The notes: generated by a model from the letters alone, not told the origin. Shown: positions 18,656 to 27,339, numbered from the stretch's first letter. The stretch: DNA of 64,000 bases from CAVQGM01 sp963712065 (GCA_963712065.1 CAVQGM010000002.1:186001-250000); one strand, 5' to 3'. Program-made: numbers and translations.

Positions 18656-19722
18656 CCACTTCCCCGAACAGCACCGAGCGGACAGCTGGTCGCATCGCCT
18701 GCGTGCTGCTCGCCGCCACGCTCATGGCCTCGGCGTGCGGTGACGGTGGGGGCGCCAAAGACGATGCTGCCTCGCCGACCTCGACGACTGCACCATCGAC
18801 GACCGCCCCACCCGCGGTGACCGACACCGAGGTATCGGTCGACTGCGCCTCGGTCCCGACGGGTGTGAGCGAGCTCGTCCTCGACGCTGGTGGGGCCGAG
18901 CACGACGTGCGGGTCTACGTCCCCACGACCTACGACGGCCGCTCCGAGCTCCCACTCGTCTTGAACTTCCACGGGTTCGCCTCGAACGGGCAACAGCAAG
19001 CCGCCGTCACCGGCTATGAGGACCTGGCCGAGGAGGAAGGCTTCATCGTCGCCCACCCGACCGCCGTCCCCGCGAGCACCGACGAGAGCAGCCGCAACTC
19101 GTGGGAGCTCGCCGACATCGACGACCCGGCCAAGGACGACCTCGCGTTCACGAACGAGCTCCTCGACCTGCTCATCGATGAGTACTGCGTCGACGAGACC
19201 CACGTCTACGCCACCGGGATGTCAGGCGGTGGCCTGTTCACCAGCCGTCTCGTGTGCGACCTGTCCGATCGGATCGCGGCCGCTTCCTCGGTCGCCGCCC
19301 TCGCGTACTCCGAGTCCTGTGACCCGGCTCGGCCGGTGCCGTTCATGGCCATCCACGGCACCGAGGACGACCGGGTCCCGTTCGATGGAGATCTCACCGG
19401 CACCTGGTTCGAAAACGAAGAGTTCGCTCGGGTGCTGTTCTCCGAGCCCATACCCGACCAGTTCGCCCAGTTCGCCGAGACGATGGGCTGTGACCCGGCG
19501 GGCGAACGGGTCCAGCAGTCGACCGACATCTTCGCGACGACCTACACCGGGTGCGACGACGACGTGCCGCTCGTGTTCTACGAGGTCGTCAACGGCGGCC
19601 ACGCCTGGCCGAGCTCGCCACTTGCCGACATGCTGACCGATTTCCAGGGCTACATCACCTTCGACATCGACGCCACGGCCGACTCCTGGGCCTTCTTCGA
19701 ACAGCACACGCTCGGACCCTGA
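18652..19722 (+). CDS. secreted esterase/PHB-depolymerase-like lipoprotein (LpqC type)
   Basis: 356 aa starting at GTG 18652, which overlaps the regulator stop (GTGA) and has GGGAG upstream. Lipobox MASAC gives lipidated Cys29. The domain carries LVLNFHGFASNG (oxyanion region), the nucleophile motif GMSGGG, AIHGTEDDRVPF for the acid and NGGHAWP for the catalytic His, the order seen in Esterase_PHB/LpqC proteins. These hydrolyse short-chain or aromatic esters outside the cell. Control by the adjacent TetR regulator is inferred from coupling. Confidence 0.85.
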   Translation: MTTSPNSTERTAGRIACVLLAATLMASACGDGGGAKDDAASPTSTTAPSTTAPPAVTDTEVSVDCASVPTGVSELVLDAGGAEHDVRVYVPTTYDGRSELPLVLNFHGFASNGQQQAAVTGYEDLAEEEGFIVAHPTAVPASTDESSRNSWELADIDDPAKDDLAFTNELLDLLIDEYCVDETHVYATGMSGGGLFTSRLVCDLSDRIAAASSVAALAYSESCDPARPVPFMAIHGTEDDRVPFDGDLTGTWFENEEFARVLFSEPIPDQFAQFAETMGCDPAGERVQQSTDIFATTYTGCDDDVPLVFYEVVNGGHAWPSSPLADMLTDFQGYITFDIDATADSWAFFEQHTLGP

Positions 19723-19758
19723 TCGTGCTCGCTTCGTCGTGGAATCGAACGACGCACC

Positions 19759-19786
19759 GGGCTCAGGCGGCGCGGCGCCTGAGCCC
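19759..19786 (+). terminator. strong hairpin after the esterase gene
   Basis: GGGCTCAGGC pairs perfectly with GCCTGAGCCC (10 bp, 8-nt loop). No U-run follows, as is common in actinobacteria. Confidence 0.5.
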
Positions 19787-19871
19787 CGGGTCGGCTGTCG
19801 CGGCCGATCGCATCTGATCGGACCGCTCAACCGCTCTGACCTGCGGTTTCTATAGATCCGGCCAGTCTGAA

Positions 19872-19923
19872 GGGTTTGAAAGCCGTCCCGTTAGGACCAC
19901 TCGTCATTGTCGAAAGCACAACG
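19872..19923 (+). repeat. solo 18-bp repeat, B-type, with hairpin
   Basis: Exact GGGTTTGAAAGCCGTCCC, then GTTAGGACCAC and arms CATTGT / ACAACG around CGAAAGC. No helix-turn-helix unit or A-type partner is present. The rest of 19790-20130 shows no gene. Confidence 0.8.
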
Positions 19924-20136
19924 TTGTGCCTGGTCAGCGGGTAGATCTCGTGTCCGGTCGCCCGTCCGGTCGACCCTGAGCTCAGGCGGTTCGTTGGTCG
20001 CCCATCCGAGCTAGTCGGAGGGGTTGCCGTCGTCGGCCGATAGGACGAGGGTGCCGATCAATCGAGCCGTCGTCGTCGAAGGTCCGGGGGCGCGATCGGG
20101 TGCAGGTGAGCCCGAGGGGTTGTCAGGTGCAGTCGC

Positions 20137-20314
20137 TCACTCGGGCTTGTTGAACATGTAGCGGGCGATCTTCCATCCGTCGGTGGCGGTCCGCTAAGCG
20201 GCGGAACACAGACCGTCCGAGCCACCGGGGACGAGTCGGCCGAGTCCAACCGTGAGATGTTCCTCTTCCGCAGGTCGCGAGCAGGTCTCGGATCTGGCTC
20301 TCACTGGTGTGCAT
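20137..20314 (-). pseudogene. SnoaL/NTF2-like gene with its centre deleted
   Basis: A good start with ribosome-binding site (GGAAGGACACACC-ATG) gives MHTSESQIRDLLATCGRG, the first helix of a SnoaL-like cone-fold protein. After a few unrelated codons and a frame change the end is TATDGWKIARYMFNKPE and a stop, the last strand of the same fold. About 70-100 central residues are missing. It is divergent from the MarR gene and shares its operator region, so it was probably the MarR target. Confidence 0.55.
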
Positions 20315-20337
20315 GGTGTGTCCTTCCAGTAGATGGA

Positions 20338-20382
20338 TTCCACGGAAGGTAACCGCCGTGGCCTAGAATCCATTCCATGGAA
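20338..20382 (+). promoter_or_regulatory. two TTCC-N2-GGAA palindromes in the divergent MarR promoter
   Basis: TTCCACGGAA (20338-20347) and TTCCATGGAA (20373-20382) lie 35 bp apart centre to centre. The second covers the ATG at 20377, and a TAGAAT -10 box at 20364-20369 lies 7 nt before it. Likely MarR operators for both directions. Confidence 0.5.
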
Positions 20383-20856
20383 ACTAAGCATCGGTCGTCC
20401 GAGGCCACACCGGTCGAGCTCGCCTGCCTGTTCAGCGATCTCGTGAGGTTGGAGACCGAGCTGTGGGATCGGGTCGATCGCCGGCTTCGTGAAGATCACG
20501 ACCTCCCGCTGTCCTGGTTCGAACCGATGCAGGTCATGGATCGCGTCGTGGACTGCCGAGTCGTCGACATCGCCGAGGAGCTGTCGATCACAGTCGGCGG
20601 GGTGAGCAAGCTGGTCGATCGCATCGAGCGCGCCGGTTGGTGTGTCCGTGCCCCGAACCCCAACGACGCCCGATCGTCGGTCGTCACCCTCACCCGAGCC
20701 GGACAGCGCCTGCTCAAGGCGGCCAAGGGCTCGTGCGACGACGAGCTCGCAGTCCGGCTGGGTGTGGCGGTGTCGTCGGAGCGGCTCGCGTCGTTCGCGT
20801 CGACCGTACGAGACCTGCGGCGACACGTCGCCGATCAGCATGGGGGTGCTCGGTGA
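20377..20856 (+). CDS. MarR-family transcriptional regulator
   Basis: 159 aa. Helices at the N-terminus (ELACLFSDLVRLETELWDRV) form the dimer interface, and the winged helix-turn-helix is seen in VDIAEELSITVGGVSKLVDRIERAGW followed by the wing NPNDARSSVVTLTRAGQRLL. Leaderless start after TAGAAT. Its stop overlaps the GTG of the quinone reductase gene, so the two are coupled; MarR regulators of this kind usually respond to phenolic or electrophilic compounds that the neighbouring reductase handles. Confidence 0.85.
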   Translation: METKHRSSEATPVELACLFSDLVRLETELWDRVDRRLREDHDLPLSWFEPMQVMDRVVDCRVVDIAEELSITVGGVSKLVDRIERAGWCVRAPNPNDARSSVVTLTRAGQRLLKAAKGSCDDELAVRLGVAVSSERLASFASTVRDLRRHVADQHGGAR

Positions 20857-21842
20857 CCGGCGTCGCGACGTCGATGCTGGCCGTCGTGCTCGACGCGCCA
20901 GGGCCGCCTGAGGCGTTGCAGATCCGTGAGGTGCCCGTACCGCTCCCCGAACTGGGTGAGGTCTTGATCAAGGTCAGAGCGTTCGGACTCAACCGTTCCG
21001 AGCTGCACACTCGGCTCGGCCTCGCAGAGGGGGTGACGTTTCCTCGTATCCTGGGCATCGAGGCTGTCGGCACCGTTGCGCGTTGTCCCGGTGGTGAGCT
21101 TGCACCGGGCTCACAGGTCGCAGCGTTGATGGGTGGCATGGGCCGCACGTTCGACGGCGGCTACGCCGAGTACACCTGCGTGCCCGTTCGACAGACCGTT
21201 CCGTTCACGAGCGATCTCGACTGGGCCACGCTCGGCGCCGTACCCGAGATGCTCCAGACGGCGCACGGTTCGCTCACGGTCGGCCTCGACGCACGACCCG
21301 GTCAGTCGATCCTGATCCGTGGCGGCACCTCCTCGGTCGGCATGGCGGCCGCAGTGCTCGGTGGGCGGCTCGGCCTGACTGTGCTGTCCACCACCCGCGA
21401 CGCCGAACGCGCCGACGTGTTGCGCGAGATCGGTGTGACGTACCCGTTGGTGGACGACGGCGATGTGGCCACCCAGGTCCGTCGGCATTTCCCCGACGGC
21501 GTCGACACCGCACTCGAGCTGGTCGGAACACCCACGCTGCCCGATACGCTCCGGGCGACGCGGGTACACGGCGTGGTGTGCTTCACCGGGATGCTGTCGA
21601 ACCGGTGGACCGTGCGCGACTTCTACCCGATCGAGTACCTGCCCCGGGGCGTGCGGCTCACCGCCTATGGCGGCGACGCCAGCGATCTGTCGCCTGCCGT
21701 GCTGCAGGAGTTCCTGGACGCGGTTGCCGCCGGCGAGGCCCGCGTCCCGATCCACCACACGTACCGGTTGGCCGAGATCGCCGAAGCGCACGCCGACATG
21801 GAAGCGGGGCGAGCGACCGGAAAGCTCGTCGTCCTCGCATAG
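20853..21842 (+). CDS. zinc-free medium-chain dehydrogenase (quinone oxidoreductase type)
   Basis: 329 aa from GTG 20853 (GTGA overlap with the MarR stop). The GroES-like domain includes VRAFGLNRSELHTRLG and the Rossmann domain has the NADPH loop IRGGTSSVGMAAAVLG. Structural-zinc cysteines are absent, so it belongs with NADPH:quinone oxidoreductases and related enone reductases. MarR control and the gutted SnoaL neighbour suggest a detoxification role, which is inference. Confidence 0.85.
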   Translation: MTGVATSMLAVVLDAPGPPEALQIREVPVPLPELGEVLIKVRAFGLNRSELHTRLGLAEGVTFPRILGIEAVGTVARCPGGELAPGSQVAALMGGMGRTFDGGYAEYTCVPVRQTVPFTSDLDWATLGAVPEMLQTAHGSLTVGLDARPGQSILIRGGTSSVGMAAAVLGGRLGLTVLSTTRDAERADVLREIGVTYPLVDDGDVATQVRRHFPDGVDTALELVGTPTLPDTLRATRVHGVVCFTGMLSNRWTVRDFYPIEYLPRGVRLTAYGGDASDLSPAVLQEFLDAVAAGEARVPIHHTYRLAEIAEAHADMEAGRATGKLVVLA

Positions 21843-21903
21843 GCGCACGCCGTTGTCCCGCTTCAGGGTTCGGGCGAGTCTTCGCAGTGTGCATACCAAG
21901 GGC

Positions 21904-22080
21904 TCAGGTCGACGGTGGGCATCCTCGGCGGCGACGGATCGGTACACCGGCGCGCCGGAACTCGCGGGCAAGGGTCTTCGCGTCGACGTCGAACAACGCC
22001 GCGGCGACCTTCAGCGGCTCGCCCGACCCGTAGATCTTCGCGGCCTGGCGCACCTTCCGCTCCGTCAACGTCGGGGTGAT
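21904..22080 (-). pseudogene. tandem helix-turn-helix family, copy 3, second motif only
   Basis: The minus strand reads LTERKVRQAAKIYGSGEPLK, then VAAALFDVDAKTLAREFRRA and IRRRRGCPPST plus a stop. The first helix-turn-helix and both 18-bp repeats are missing; the fragment abuts an unrelated membrane-protein remnant at 22081. Confidence 0.55.
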
Positions 22081-22299
22081 CTACGGACCCTCACCGAACG
22101 CAACCCGCTGCACCTCGTCCTCGGCGTGATGGCGGCGCTGTTCATGCTCGTCAACCTCAACCATGCCGGCATCCGATTCCTCGGACACCACCCCAGGGTG
22201 ACGCGCCACGGACGCAACGTCGGGATCCTGTTCGCCCCGATTGGGGCGCTCATCACCGTGCTGAACGTGCTGGCCTTCTCCTGGTCCCTGCCCACCTGA
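22081..22299 (+). pseudogene. membrane protein remnant (C-terminal end)
   Basis: 73 codons with two hydrophobic helices (PLHLVLGVMAALFMLVNL and ILFAPIGALITVLNVLAF). No ribosome-binding site or plausible start; the frame is open leftwards into the helix-turn-helix copy 3. Probably the last two helices of a larger protein. Confidence 0.4.
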
Positions 22300-22402
22300 G
22301 CGCTTGTCAGCCGGGCGGTGCGGTGAACGTCATGACGTCCAAGGACGGCACCTCCAGCTACCGGAAGGTCCGCTCGTCGTGGTGGAGCCGAGTCCGCGGT
22401 CC

Positions 22403-22408
22403 TACCCT
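22403..22408 (+). promoter_or_regulatory. -10 box of a leaderless promoter (TACCCT)
   Basis: TACCCT ends 7 nt before the ATG at 22416. Confidence 0.4.
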
Positions 22409-22415
22409 CAGGCGC

Positions 22416-23636
22416 ATGAGCGGAATGCGACCGGGCCGAGCAACCGTCACCGCGCTCGCGGTCGCCCTCGCCGTGCTCGCTGGCTGTACCGGCGGTTCGG
22501 CCGGCAACGACGAGGCCGACAGCGACCCGGGCACGGGCGACAGCGTCGCGGTGTCGCCTCCGGACGTCGACCCGCCGGACGAACTCGGAGCGTTCGAGGT
22601 CGGGCACACGTCGTTCATCGCGGTCGACGTCGATCGTGGTGACCGGTCGATCCCTGTCGACCTCTGGTACCCGGTCGATCCGGGCACGGCCGGCGCGGCG
22701 GAACAGACGTCGCTGCCGCTGGCCCCGGGCATCGGACTCGACTCCGAGGTGGCCGTCGAGGGTCCTCCCGTGTCGGCTCGCCCGGACCAACCGCTGGTGA
22801 TCTTCTCGCACGGCTACGAAGGCATCAACAAGCAGTCGGTCGACCTGATGGAGACGCTGGCGAGCCACGGGTTCGTGGTCGCCGCGCCCGAGCACGTGGG
22901 GAACAGCCAGTCGGCGCCCGGTGACCCCTTCGACGTGGCCGCGGCCAACCGCGTCCCCGACGTGTCGTTCCTGATCGACACGATGACCGCGAAGAATCGC
23001 GACGCGGCCGACCCGTTCGCCGGTCGCCTCGACGAGGAGCGCGTCAGCGTCGTCGGCCACTCCTTCGGCGCCATGACCGCGATCGGCACCGCGGCTGGGT
23101 GGGCGGGCGCGGACCCCGACCCGCGTGTCGTCGCCATCGTCGCGGTCTCCGGCGTGATCGACGGCGACCTGCAACAGGACGACCGAAGTGGTCCCAACGC
23201 CGGGTTCAGCTCCACCCAACTCGAGCGAGTCGAGATCCCGGTGATGCTGATGGGCGGCACCGAGGACGTCAGCGTGCCGATCGCCAACAACGACCTCGCG
23301 TTCGACCAGCTCACCGGCGCGCCGGCGGTCGACAAGGTGACGATCGTCGGGGCGACCCACAACCACTTCGCCGCAGTGTGCACGTTCGGCCAGCTGCTGC
23401 TCGACCTGGGGCTGACCGAGGACGAGTGGGCGAACGTCGGCGCCGCCGACCTGGTCGAACCGTACCGGTCCACATGCGGTCCCCAGGCGTACCCGATCGA
23501 TGAGGCCGTCCGGCTCCAGAACCTCTACACCGTCGCGTTCCTCCAGCGTCACCAGGTCGGCGACGAGCGGTACGGCTGGTACCTCACCGCCGAGGCTGCG
23601 GCGGACGAGGCAGACATCGAGTTCGAGTCCCGGTAG
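22416..23636 (+). CDS. PAF-acetylhydrolase-like alpha/beta hydrolase lipoprotein
   Basis: 406 aa. Signal peptide with lipobox VLAGC (Cys24), acidic linker to about residue 50, then a domain with VDLWYPVDPG, LVIFSHGYEGINKQ (oxyanion), the nucleophile motif GHSFGAMTA and a late GATHNHFA that should hold the catalytic His. The order matches platelet-activating-factor acetylhydrolase isoform II-like proteins, which hydrolyse short acyl esters; the lipid anchor places it on the outer face of the membrane. The ATG at 22416 fits the leaderless pattern; an earlier in-frame start at 22323 gives a non-signal extension. Confidence 0.8.
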   Translation: MSGMRPGRATVTALAVALAVLAGCTGGSAGNDEADSDPGTGDSVAVSPPDVDPPDELGAFEVGHTSFIAVDVDRGDRSIPVDLWYPVDPGTAGAAEQTSLPLAPGIGLDSEVAVEGPPVSARPDQPLVIFSHGYEGINKQSVDLMETLASHGFVVAAPEHVGNSQSAPGDPFDVAAANRVPDVSFLIDTMTAKNRDAADPFAGRLDEERVSVVGHSFGAMTAIGTAAGWAGADPDPRVVAIVAVSGVIDGDLQQDDRSGPNAGFSSTQLERVEIPVMLMGGTEDVSVPIANNDLAFDQLTGAPAVDKVTIVGATHNHFAAVCTFGQLLLDLGLTEDEWANVGAADLVEPYRSTCGPQAYPIDEAVRLQNLYTVAFLQRHQVGDERYGWYLTAEAAADEADIEFESR

Positions 23637-23637
23637 G

Positions 23638-23664
23638 CCGCCAGCCACCGACGCCCGCTGGCGG
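23638..23664 (+). terminator. hairpin between convergent genes
   Basis: CCGCCAGC (23638-23645) pairs with GCTGGCGG (23657-23664), an 8-bp perfect stem with an 11-nt loop directly after the stop at 23636. It could serve both strands. Confidence 0.5.
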
Positions 23665-23680
23665 TGGGTTGTTCGACCGT

Positions 23681-24104
23681 TCATCCTTGCGAGAGCAGCT
23701 CACGCGGGTAGTAGTCGATGAGGCCTGGTTCCTTCCAGGTCGGGTAGGCGTCGATCATCGCGGCCTTGTACTGCTCGCCGCTGGTCGCACGGGAGAGGTT
23801 GGCTTGTGCGGTGCGTAGGTAGTCGATGGTCTCGGCGTAGACGCCGGGACCGGTCGGTGGCCCGTGTCCGGGGTACACGTTGGCCGGCGAGTCGAGCTGG
23901 AGGTCTTCGAGGATCGAGATCCAGTTGCCGAGCTCGGGTGTGAGGAAGAGGTGTGTCTGGTTGAAGACCAGGTCGCCCGTGAACACCGTGTCGTGATCGG
24001 GGAGGGTGATCACCATCTGGGCGCTCGCCTCGGCATCGAGGTACTCCTCAGCGACGTAGTCGACGCCGTCGATGGTGAACGAACCGTCGGTGCCGACAAT
24101 CTCG
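23681..24104 (-). pseudogene. metallo-beta-lactamase-fold hydrolase, N-terminal half lost at a repeat
   Basis: The frame contains GTDGSFTIDGVDYVAEEY, VITLPDHDTVFTGDLVFNQ (the Asp-containing metal strand), NVYPGHGPPTG (a later metal His) and an intact C-terminus ending at 23681. The HxHxDH motif that must precede it is absent; instead the frame runs straight into the 18-bp repeat at 24108 (GLRGRPSNPPEIV). The gene was truncated exactly at the repeat. Confidence 0.65.
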
Positions 24105-24107
24105 GGA

Positions 24108-24125
24108 GGGTTTGAAGGCCGTCCC
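24108..24125 (+). repeat. solo 18-bp repeat, B-type, one mismatch
   Basis: GGGTTTGAAGGCCGTCCC, preceded by AATCTCGGGA and followed by GGCCTACCGGTCGTTGCC, a decayed hairpin. It marks the break in the metallo-beta-lactamase gene. Confidence 0.75.
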
Positions 24126-24214
24126 CGAAGGCCTACCGGTCGTTGCCGCAGTCTCCACGGTGTGTGCCCCCTGGTGGTGGTCGGGTTCCAACCAGCTCCC
24201 CGGTCCGGGTTTCG

Positions 24215-24220
24215 TAGGGT
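24215..24220 (+). promoter_or_regulatory. -10 box of a leaderless promoter (TAGGGT)
   Basis: TAGGGT followed by 6 nt and the ATG at 24227. Confidence 0.45.
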
Positions 24221-24226
24221 TGGCGG

Positions 24227-24991
24227 ATGGACCTCGGCGACCCCCACACGTTCCAGCTGTTCCTCGAGGTGTACGGCACGCTCCCCCGGGCCGGGCCGGG
24301 AGGGGACGAGCACACCACCCGGGCGCTGCGCCTGGTGCCTGGGCCAACACCCCGAACCGTTCTGGACCTGGGCTGTGGGCCTGGTGCCCAGACCGCGTGC
24401 CTCGCCCGGGCCCTGCCGGAGGCGCGGATCCTGGCCGTGGACGTGCTCGCCGACCTGGTCGATGAGGCCAACCGCCGGTTCGCCGAGGCTGGCCTCGGGG
24501 ACCGGGTGCAGGCCCAGGTGGGTGACATGGCTCAGCCCCCGGTGGCGCCCGACAGTCAGGACTTGATCTGGTGCGAGGGCGCCATCTACTTCATGGGCGT
24601 CACCGAGGCGCTGCGTGCCTGGCGCCCCCTTCTCGGTACCGGGGGAACGGTGGTCTTCACCGAGCCGATCTGGCTCACCGATGCACCACCAGACGAGGTT
24701 CGCACCTGGTGGCTGTCGGAGTATCCGGCCATCACCGACGATGTCGGAGTCAGGTCACGGATCGCCGCCGCCGGCCACCGGGCCGTCGCCACCTTCGCGC
24801 TGCCCGCATCGGCCTGGTGGAACGAGTACTACGAGCCCATGTCGGCTCGCGTCGAAGTGCTGCGAGCCCGGCTCCCCGACGATGCTGCAGCCCTGGAGGT
24901 GGTTCGTTCCGCCGAGACCGAGATCGACATGTTCCAACGCTTCGCCGACCACTACTCCTACGCCTTCTACATCGTTCAGCCGATCGACTGA
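24227..24991 (+). CDS. class I SAM-dependent methyltransferase
   Basis: 254 aa. SAM-binding motif I is VLDLGCGPGAQTACLARALP (about residues 46-65), then ILAVDVLADLVDEA with the ribose-binding Asp, and the motif IV region LIWCEGAIYFMGV. The fold is Methyltransf_11/25-like; the substrate is not evident. The start fits the leaderless pattern and no ribosome-binding site is seen. Base composition and codon use resemble the neighbours. Confidence 0.8.
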   Translation: MDLGDPHTFQLFLEVYGTLPRAGPGGDEHTTRALRLVPGPTPRTVLDLGCGPGAQTACLARALPEARILAVDVLADLVDEANRRFAEAGLGDRVQAQVGDMAQPPVAPDSQDLIWCEGAIYFMGVTEALRAWRPLLGTGGTVVFTEPIWLTDAPPDEVRTWWLSEYPAITDDVGVRSRIAAAGHRAVATFALPASAWWNEYYEPMSARVEVLRARLPDDAAALEVVRSAETEIDMFQRFADHYSYAFYIVQPID

Positions 24992-25157
24992 GCCGGCGCG
25001 GAGACAGAGCTCGACGTGGCCGACATGTTGCTCGCGGTCGTCCCATGGCGAGGGCACTCCAGACAGTTCCTCCATTTCGGAGCGCTCTCGCCACGTTCAG
25101 TTCCGTCATGGTGCCTCTCGGCTCAACAGCTTCCGGCGTGGTCGTCGGCCTCCCGCA

Positions 25158-25163
25158 TAGGGT
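25158..25163 (+). promoter_or_regulatory. -10 box of a leaderless promoter (TAGGGT)
   Basis: TAGGGT followed by 6 nt and the GTG at 25170. Confidence 0.45.
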
Positions 25164-25169
25164 TCACCT

Positions 25170-25889
25170 GTGGCTGACCCGTTCCTCGATGCGATCGAGA
25201 ACCTGTCTCGCTTCCACCGGGAGCACGAGAAGTTCTACGCCCAGGCGCCCCGTGAACAGGCCGTGCGCCTGCAGCGCCATGGTCGAACGCTCAGCGCGCT
25301 CGCAGACCGGTGGTCCTCGATCACGGTGCAACGAATCGATGCTCTCAACCCGTTCGAAGGATCCGACGACCTCAACGCCAGCGCCGCGCTCCAGCTCGAC
25401 GGCGTGCTGTTCATGGAAGGCAGCGGCGAGCCCGTCGAACTCACCCGGATCAAGCGGGACCTTCGGACTCAGGGCGATGATTCGATCGAGACAGGATCCT
25501 GGCTGGCCGCGGCCATGGAACGAACCTGGCAAGCCGCAGCCGCACTGACTGCCTACCCGGAACTTGCCGATCTGCTCGGCGACCGCCACCGCATCATCGC
25601 CAACGACTGGCAGGCCGCGTCGATGAGTTCCCTGGCAGGGCATGTGCTGCACCGCGCCGTGGACCTGCTCGACACGATCGACCTTTCGCCTGAAGCGGTC
25701 CGCGGGGACCTCGAGGGCACCCGCGCCGCTCCAAGGCTCATCCACTCCGCGGTCGAGTTGATCGATCACGCATCGGACCTGCTGAGCGACTCGGCCGGCC
25801 TCGTTCACGACAACGAACGACGCTGGCGGGTCTTCCACCAGCGAGTGGCATCGCTGTTCACCGAGCCCGACACCCGACCCGTCCCGTAG
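25170..25889 (+). CDS. helical protein of unknown function
   Basis: 239 aa, largely alpha-helical and acidic, with no signal peptide or membrane segment. It opens with ADPFLDAIENLSRFHREHEKFYAQ and contains repeated amphipathic helices through residue about 215. Trp/His pairs (TWQAAAAL, HVLHRAVDLLD) recur, but no metal or nucleotide motif is recognisable. Start GTG 25170 follows TAGGGT by 6 nt. It stands alone between the methyltransferase and the convergent transporter gene. Coding status is supported by length, the promoter and a consistent codon pattern. Confidence 0.65.
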   Translation: MADPFLDAIENLSRFHREHEKFYAQAPREQAVRLQRHGRTLSALADRWSSITVQRIDALNPFEGSDDLNASAALQLDGVLFMEGSGEPVELTRIKRDLRTQGDDSIETGSWLAAAMERTWQAAAALTAYPELADLLGDRHRIIANDWQAASMSSLAGHVLHRAVDLLDTIDLSPEAVRGDLEGTRAAPRLIHSAVELIDHASDLLSDSAGLVHDNERRWRVFHQRVASLFTEPDTRPVP

Positions 25890-25929
25890 TCGGCCTCCGT
25901 TGGCCCGAAGGTCGCTGGACCCTGCGGGC

Positions 25930-26955
25930 TCAGTGCCGGTGGCCGTGGTGAAGATCAGGCACGTGGGCGTGCTGGTGCTCGACCGGCTCGTGACGGTGTC
26001 GGTGGGAGTGCCGGCCGGTGAAGCCATCGGCGTGAACATGGTCGTGGTGCCCGTCGTCATGGGTGTGTTCGTGCTCGTGTTCCATCGCAACATGACGATG
26101 AGCGTGCTCGTGGCCCGTGTCCAGCGACAGGGCGACACCTGCAGCGGCGATCGGCAGCGCGAGACCCTGCACCACCGAGATCGACTCACCCAGCAGCGTC
26201 CACGACAGCACAGCGCCGATGAACGGGGCTGTCGCGAAGATCACCTGACCCCGAGCCGCGCCCAGGTCGCGGGCGCCCTTGACCCACTGCGTGATCGACG
26301 CCCCGTAGCCCAGCGCCCCGATCCCGAGGGCGGCGAGCACCTGGCGGCCCGACACATGAGCCGTCGTCGCCAGGGCGAGGCCCAGTACGAGGTTGAAGGT
26401 TCCGGCCACGGCACCCTTGGCAACGGTGATCTGCTCCGGGCTCAGTTGGTCGATGCGTGCCGTCACGCTGTTGTCCACGCCCCAGCAGACGCATGCGCCG
26501 ATGACCAGGACGCCTCCTACCGAGAACGCCGAGCCCGGCTCCCACACCAACAGGACACCGGCCACCGCCACGAGCCCGGCCGCCACGACGAGTCGACGCC
26601 CGAGATGCTCACGGAACGCCACGGCCGCGATCGTCATCGTCGCCACCAGTTCGAAGTTGAGCAGCAGCGACGCCGATGCCGCCGGGATCCGCGCCAAACC
26701 ACCCACCAGCAGCGCCGGCCCAAGCGCGCCACCGAAGACGACCGCGATCGCCAGGGGCCGCCAGCCGACTCGAAGCGCGGACGATGACGGTCGGTGGCGG
26801 GCGACGGCCGGAAGCACCGCCAGCGCAGCACCCACGTACAACAGCCCGGCCAGAGCGAGGGTCGGCATGTCGCCAGCCAGCACCGAGGCCGCTGGCGCGG
26901 ACGCGCCGAACAGAACCGCTGCCACGAAACACCGGATCACGCCGCGCGTCGGCAC
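25930..26955 (-). CDS. EamA/DMT-family transporter with a histidine-rich C-terminal tail
   Basis: About 341 aa. Ten transmembrane segments in two five-helix EamA repeats fill residues about 8-275 (AAVLFGASAPAASVLAG opens the first; VLVIGACVCWGVDNSVTARI opens the second). The last 63 residues contain 23 histidines in HEH, HRH and HDH clusters, a metal-binding tail seen in some transporters of zinc, nickel or cobalt. GTG 26955 is the chosen start; GTG 26940 is also possible, and no ribosome-binding site decides. DMT proteins usually export metabolites or metal chelates; metal involvement is inferred from the tail. Confidence 0.8.
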   Translation of the reverse strand: MPTRGVIRCFVAAVLFGASAPAASVLAGDMPTLALAGLLYVGAALAVLPAVARHRPSSSALRVGWRPLAIAVVFGGALGPALLVGGLARIPAASASLLLNFELVATMTIAAVAFREHLGRRLVVAAGLVAVAGVLLVWEPGSAFSVGGVLVIGACVCWGVDNSVTARIDQLSPEQITVAKGAVAGTFNLVLGLALATTAHVSGRQVLAALGIGALGYGASITQWVKGARDLGAARGQVIFATAPFIGAVLSWTLLGESISVVQGLALPIAAAGVALSLDTGHEHAHRHVAMEHEHEHTHDDGHHDHVHADGFTGRHSHRHRHEPVEHQHAHVPDLHHGHRH

Positions 26956-27326
26956 CCAACGAGTCTCGCACCGCGTGGCCCGACGATCTGCGGGCGCGAT
27001 CAGGCAGACATCGATGGCGCCGCAGTTCCAGCTACCAGCCCCGCCGGCGGCGAACCGACGCGCCCGCCCGAGGAGATCCACGGACCGAGATGGTCCGACG
27101 CTCAGCGAGTCCGACGGAGGCCCGGGACCACCGGCTCGGGCGGATCGGCGGACGACGGCACCGAGCTGGTCGGCGTCGTGCTCGACCTCGGTGACGAGTG
27201 GTCGCCATGGACTTCTCCGTCCAGGAGCCCGGGCTCGAAGGACGCCGAGCCATCCAGCAGATGGGAGAGCACATGGAGCTCCGCAGCGGTGCCGGGCTCT
27301 CGTGTCCGACGCGGGAGCGCCTGTTG
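26956..27326. other. 371-bp stretch without a recognisable gene
   Basis: Open frames on both strands continue from the flanking genes, but none shows a family motif, ribosome-binding site or promoter box until TAGCGT at 27327. I see no RNA structure or repeat in it. Confidence 0.4.
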
Positions 27327-27332
27327 TAGCGT
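27327..27332 (+). promoter_or_regulatory. -10 box of a leaderless promoter (TAGCGT)
   Basis: TAGCGT followed by 7 nt and the GTG at 27340. Confidence 0.45.
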
Positions 27333-27339
27333 CCGGCCC

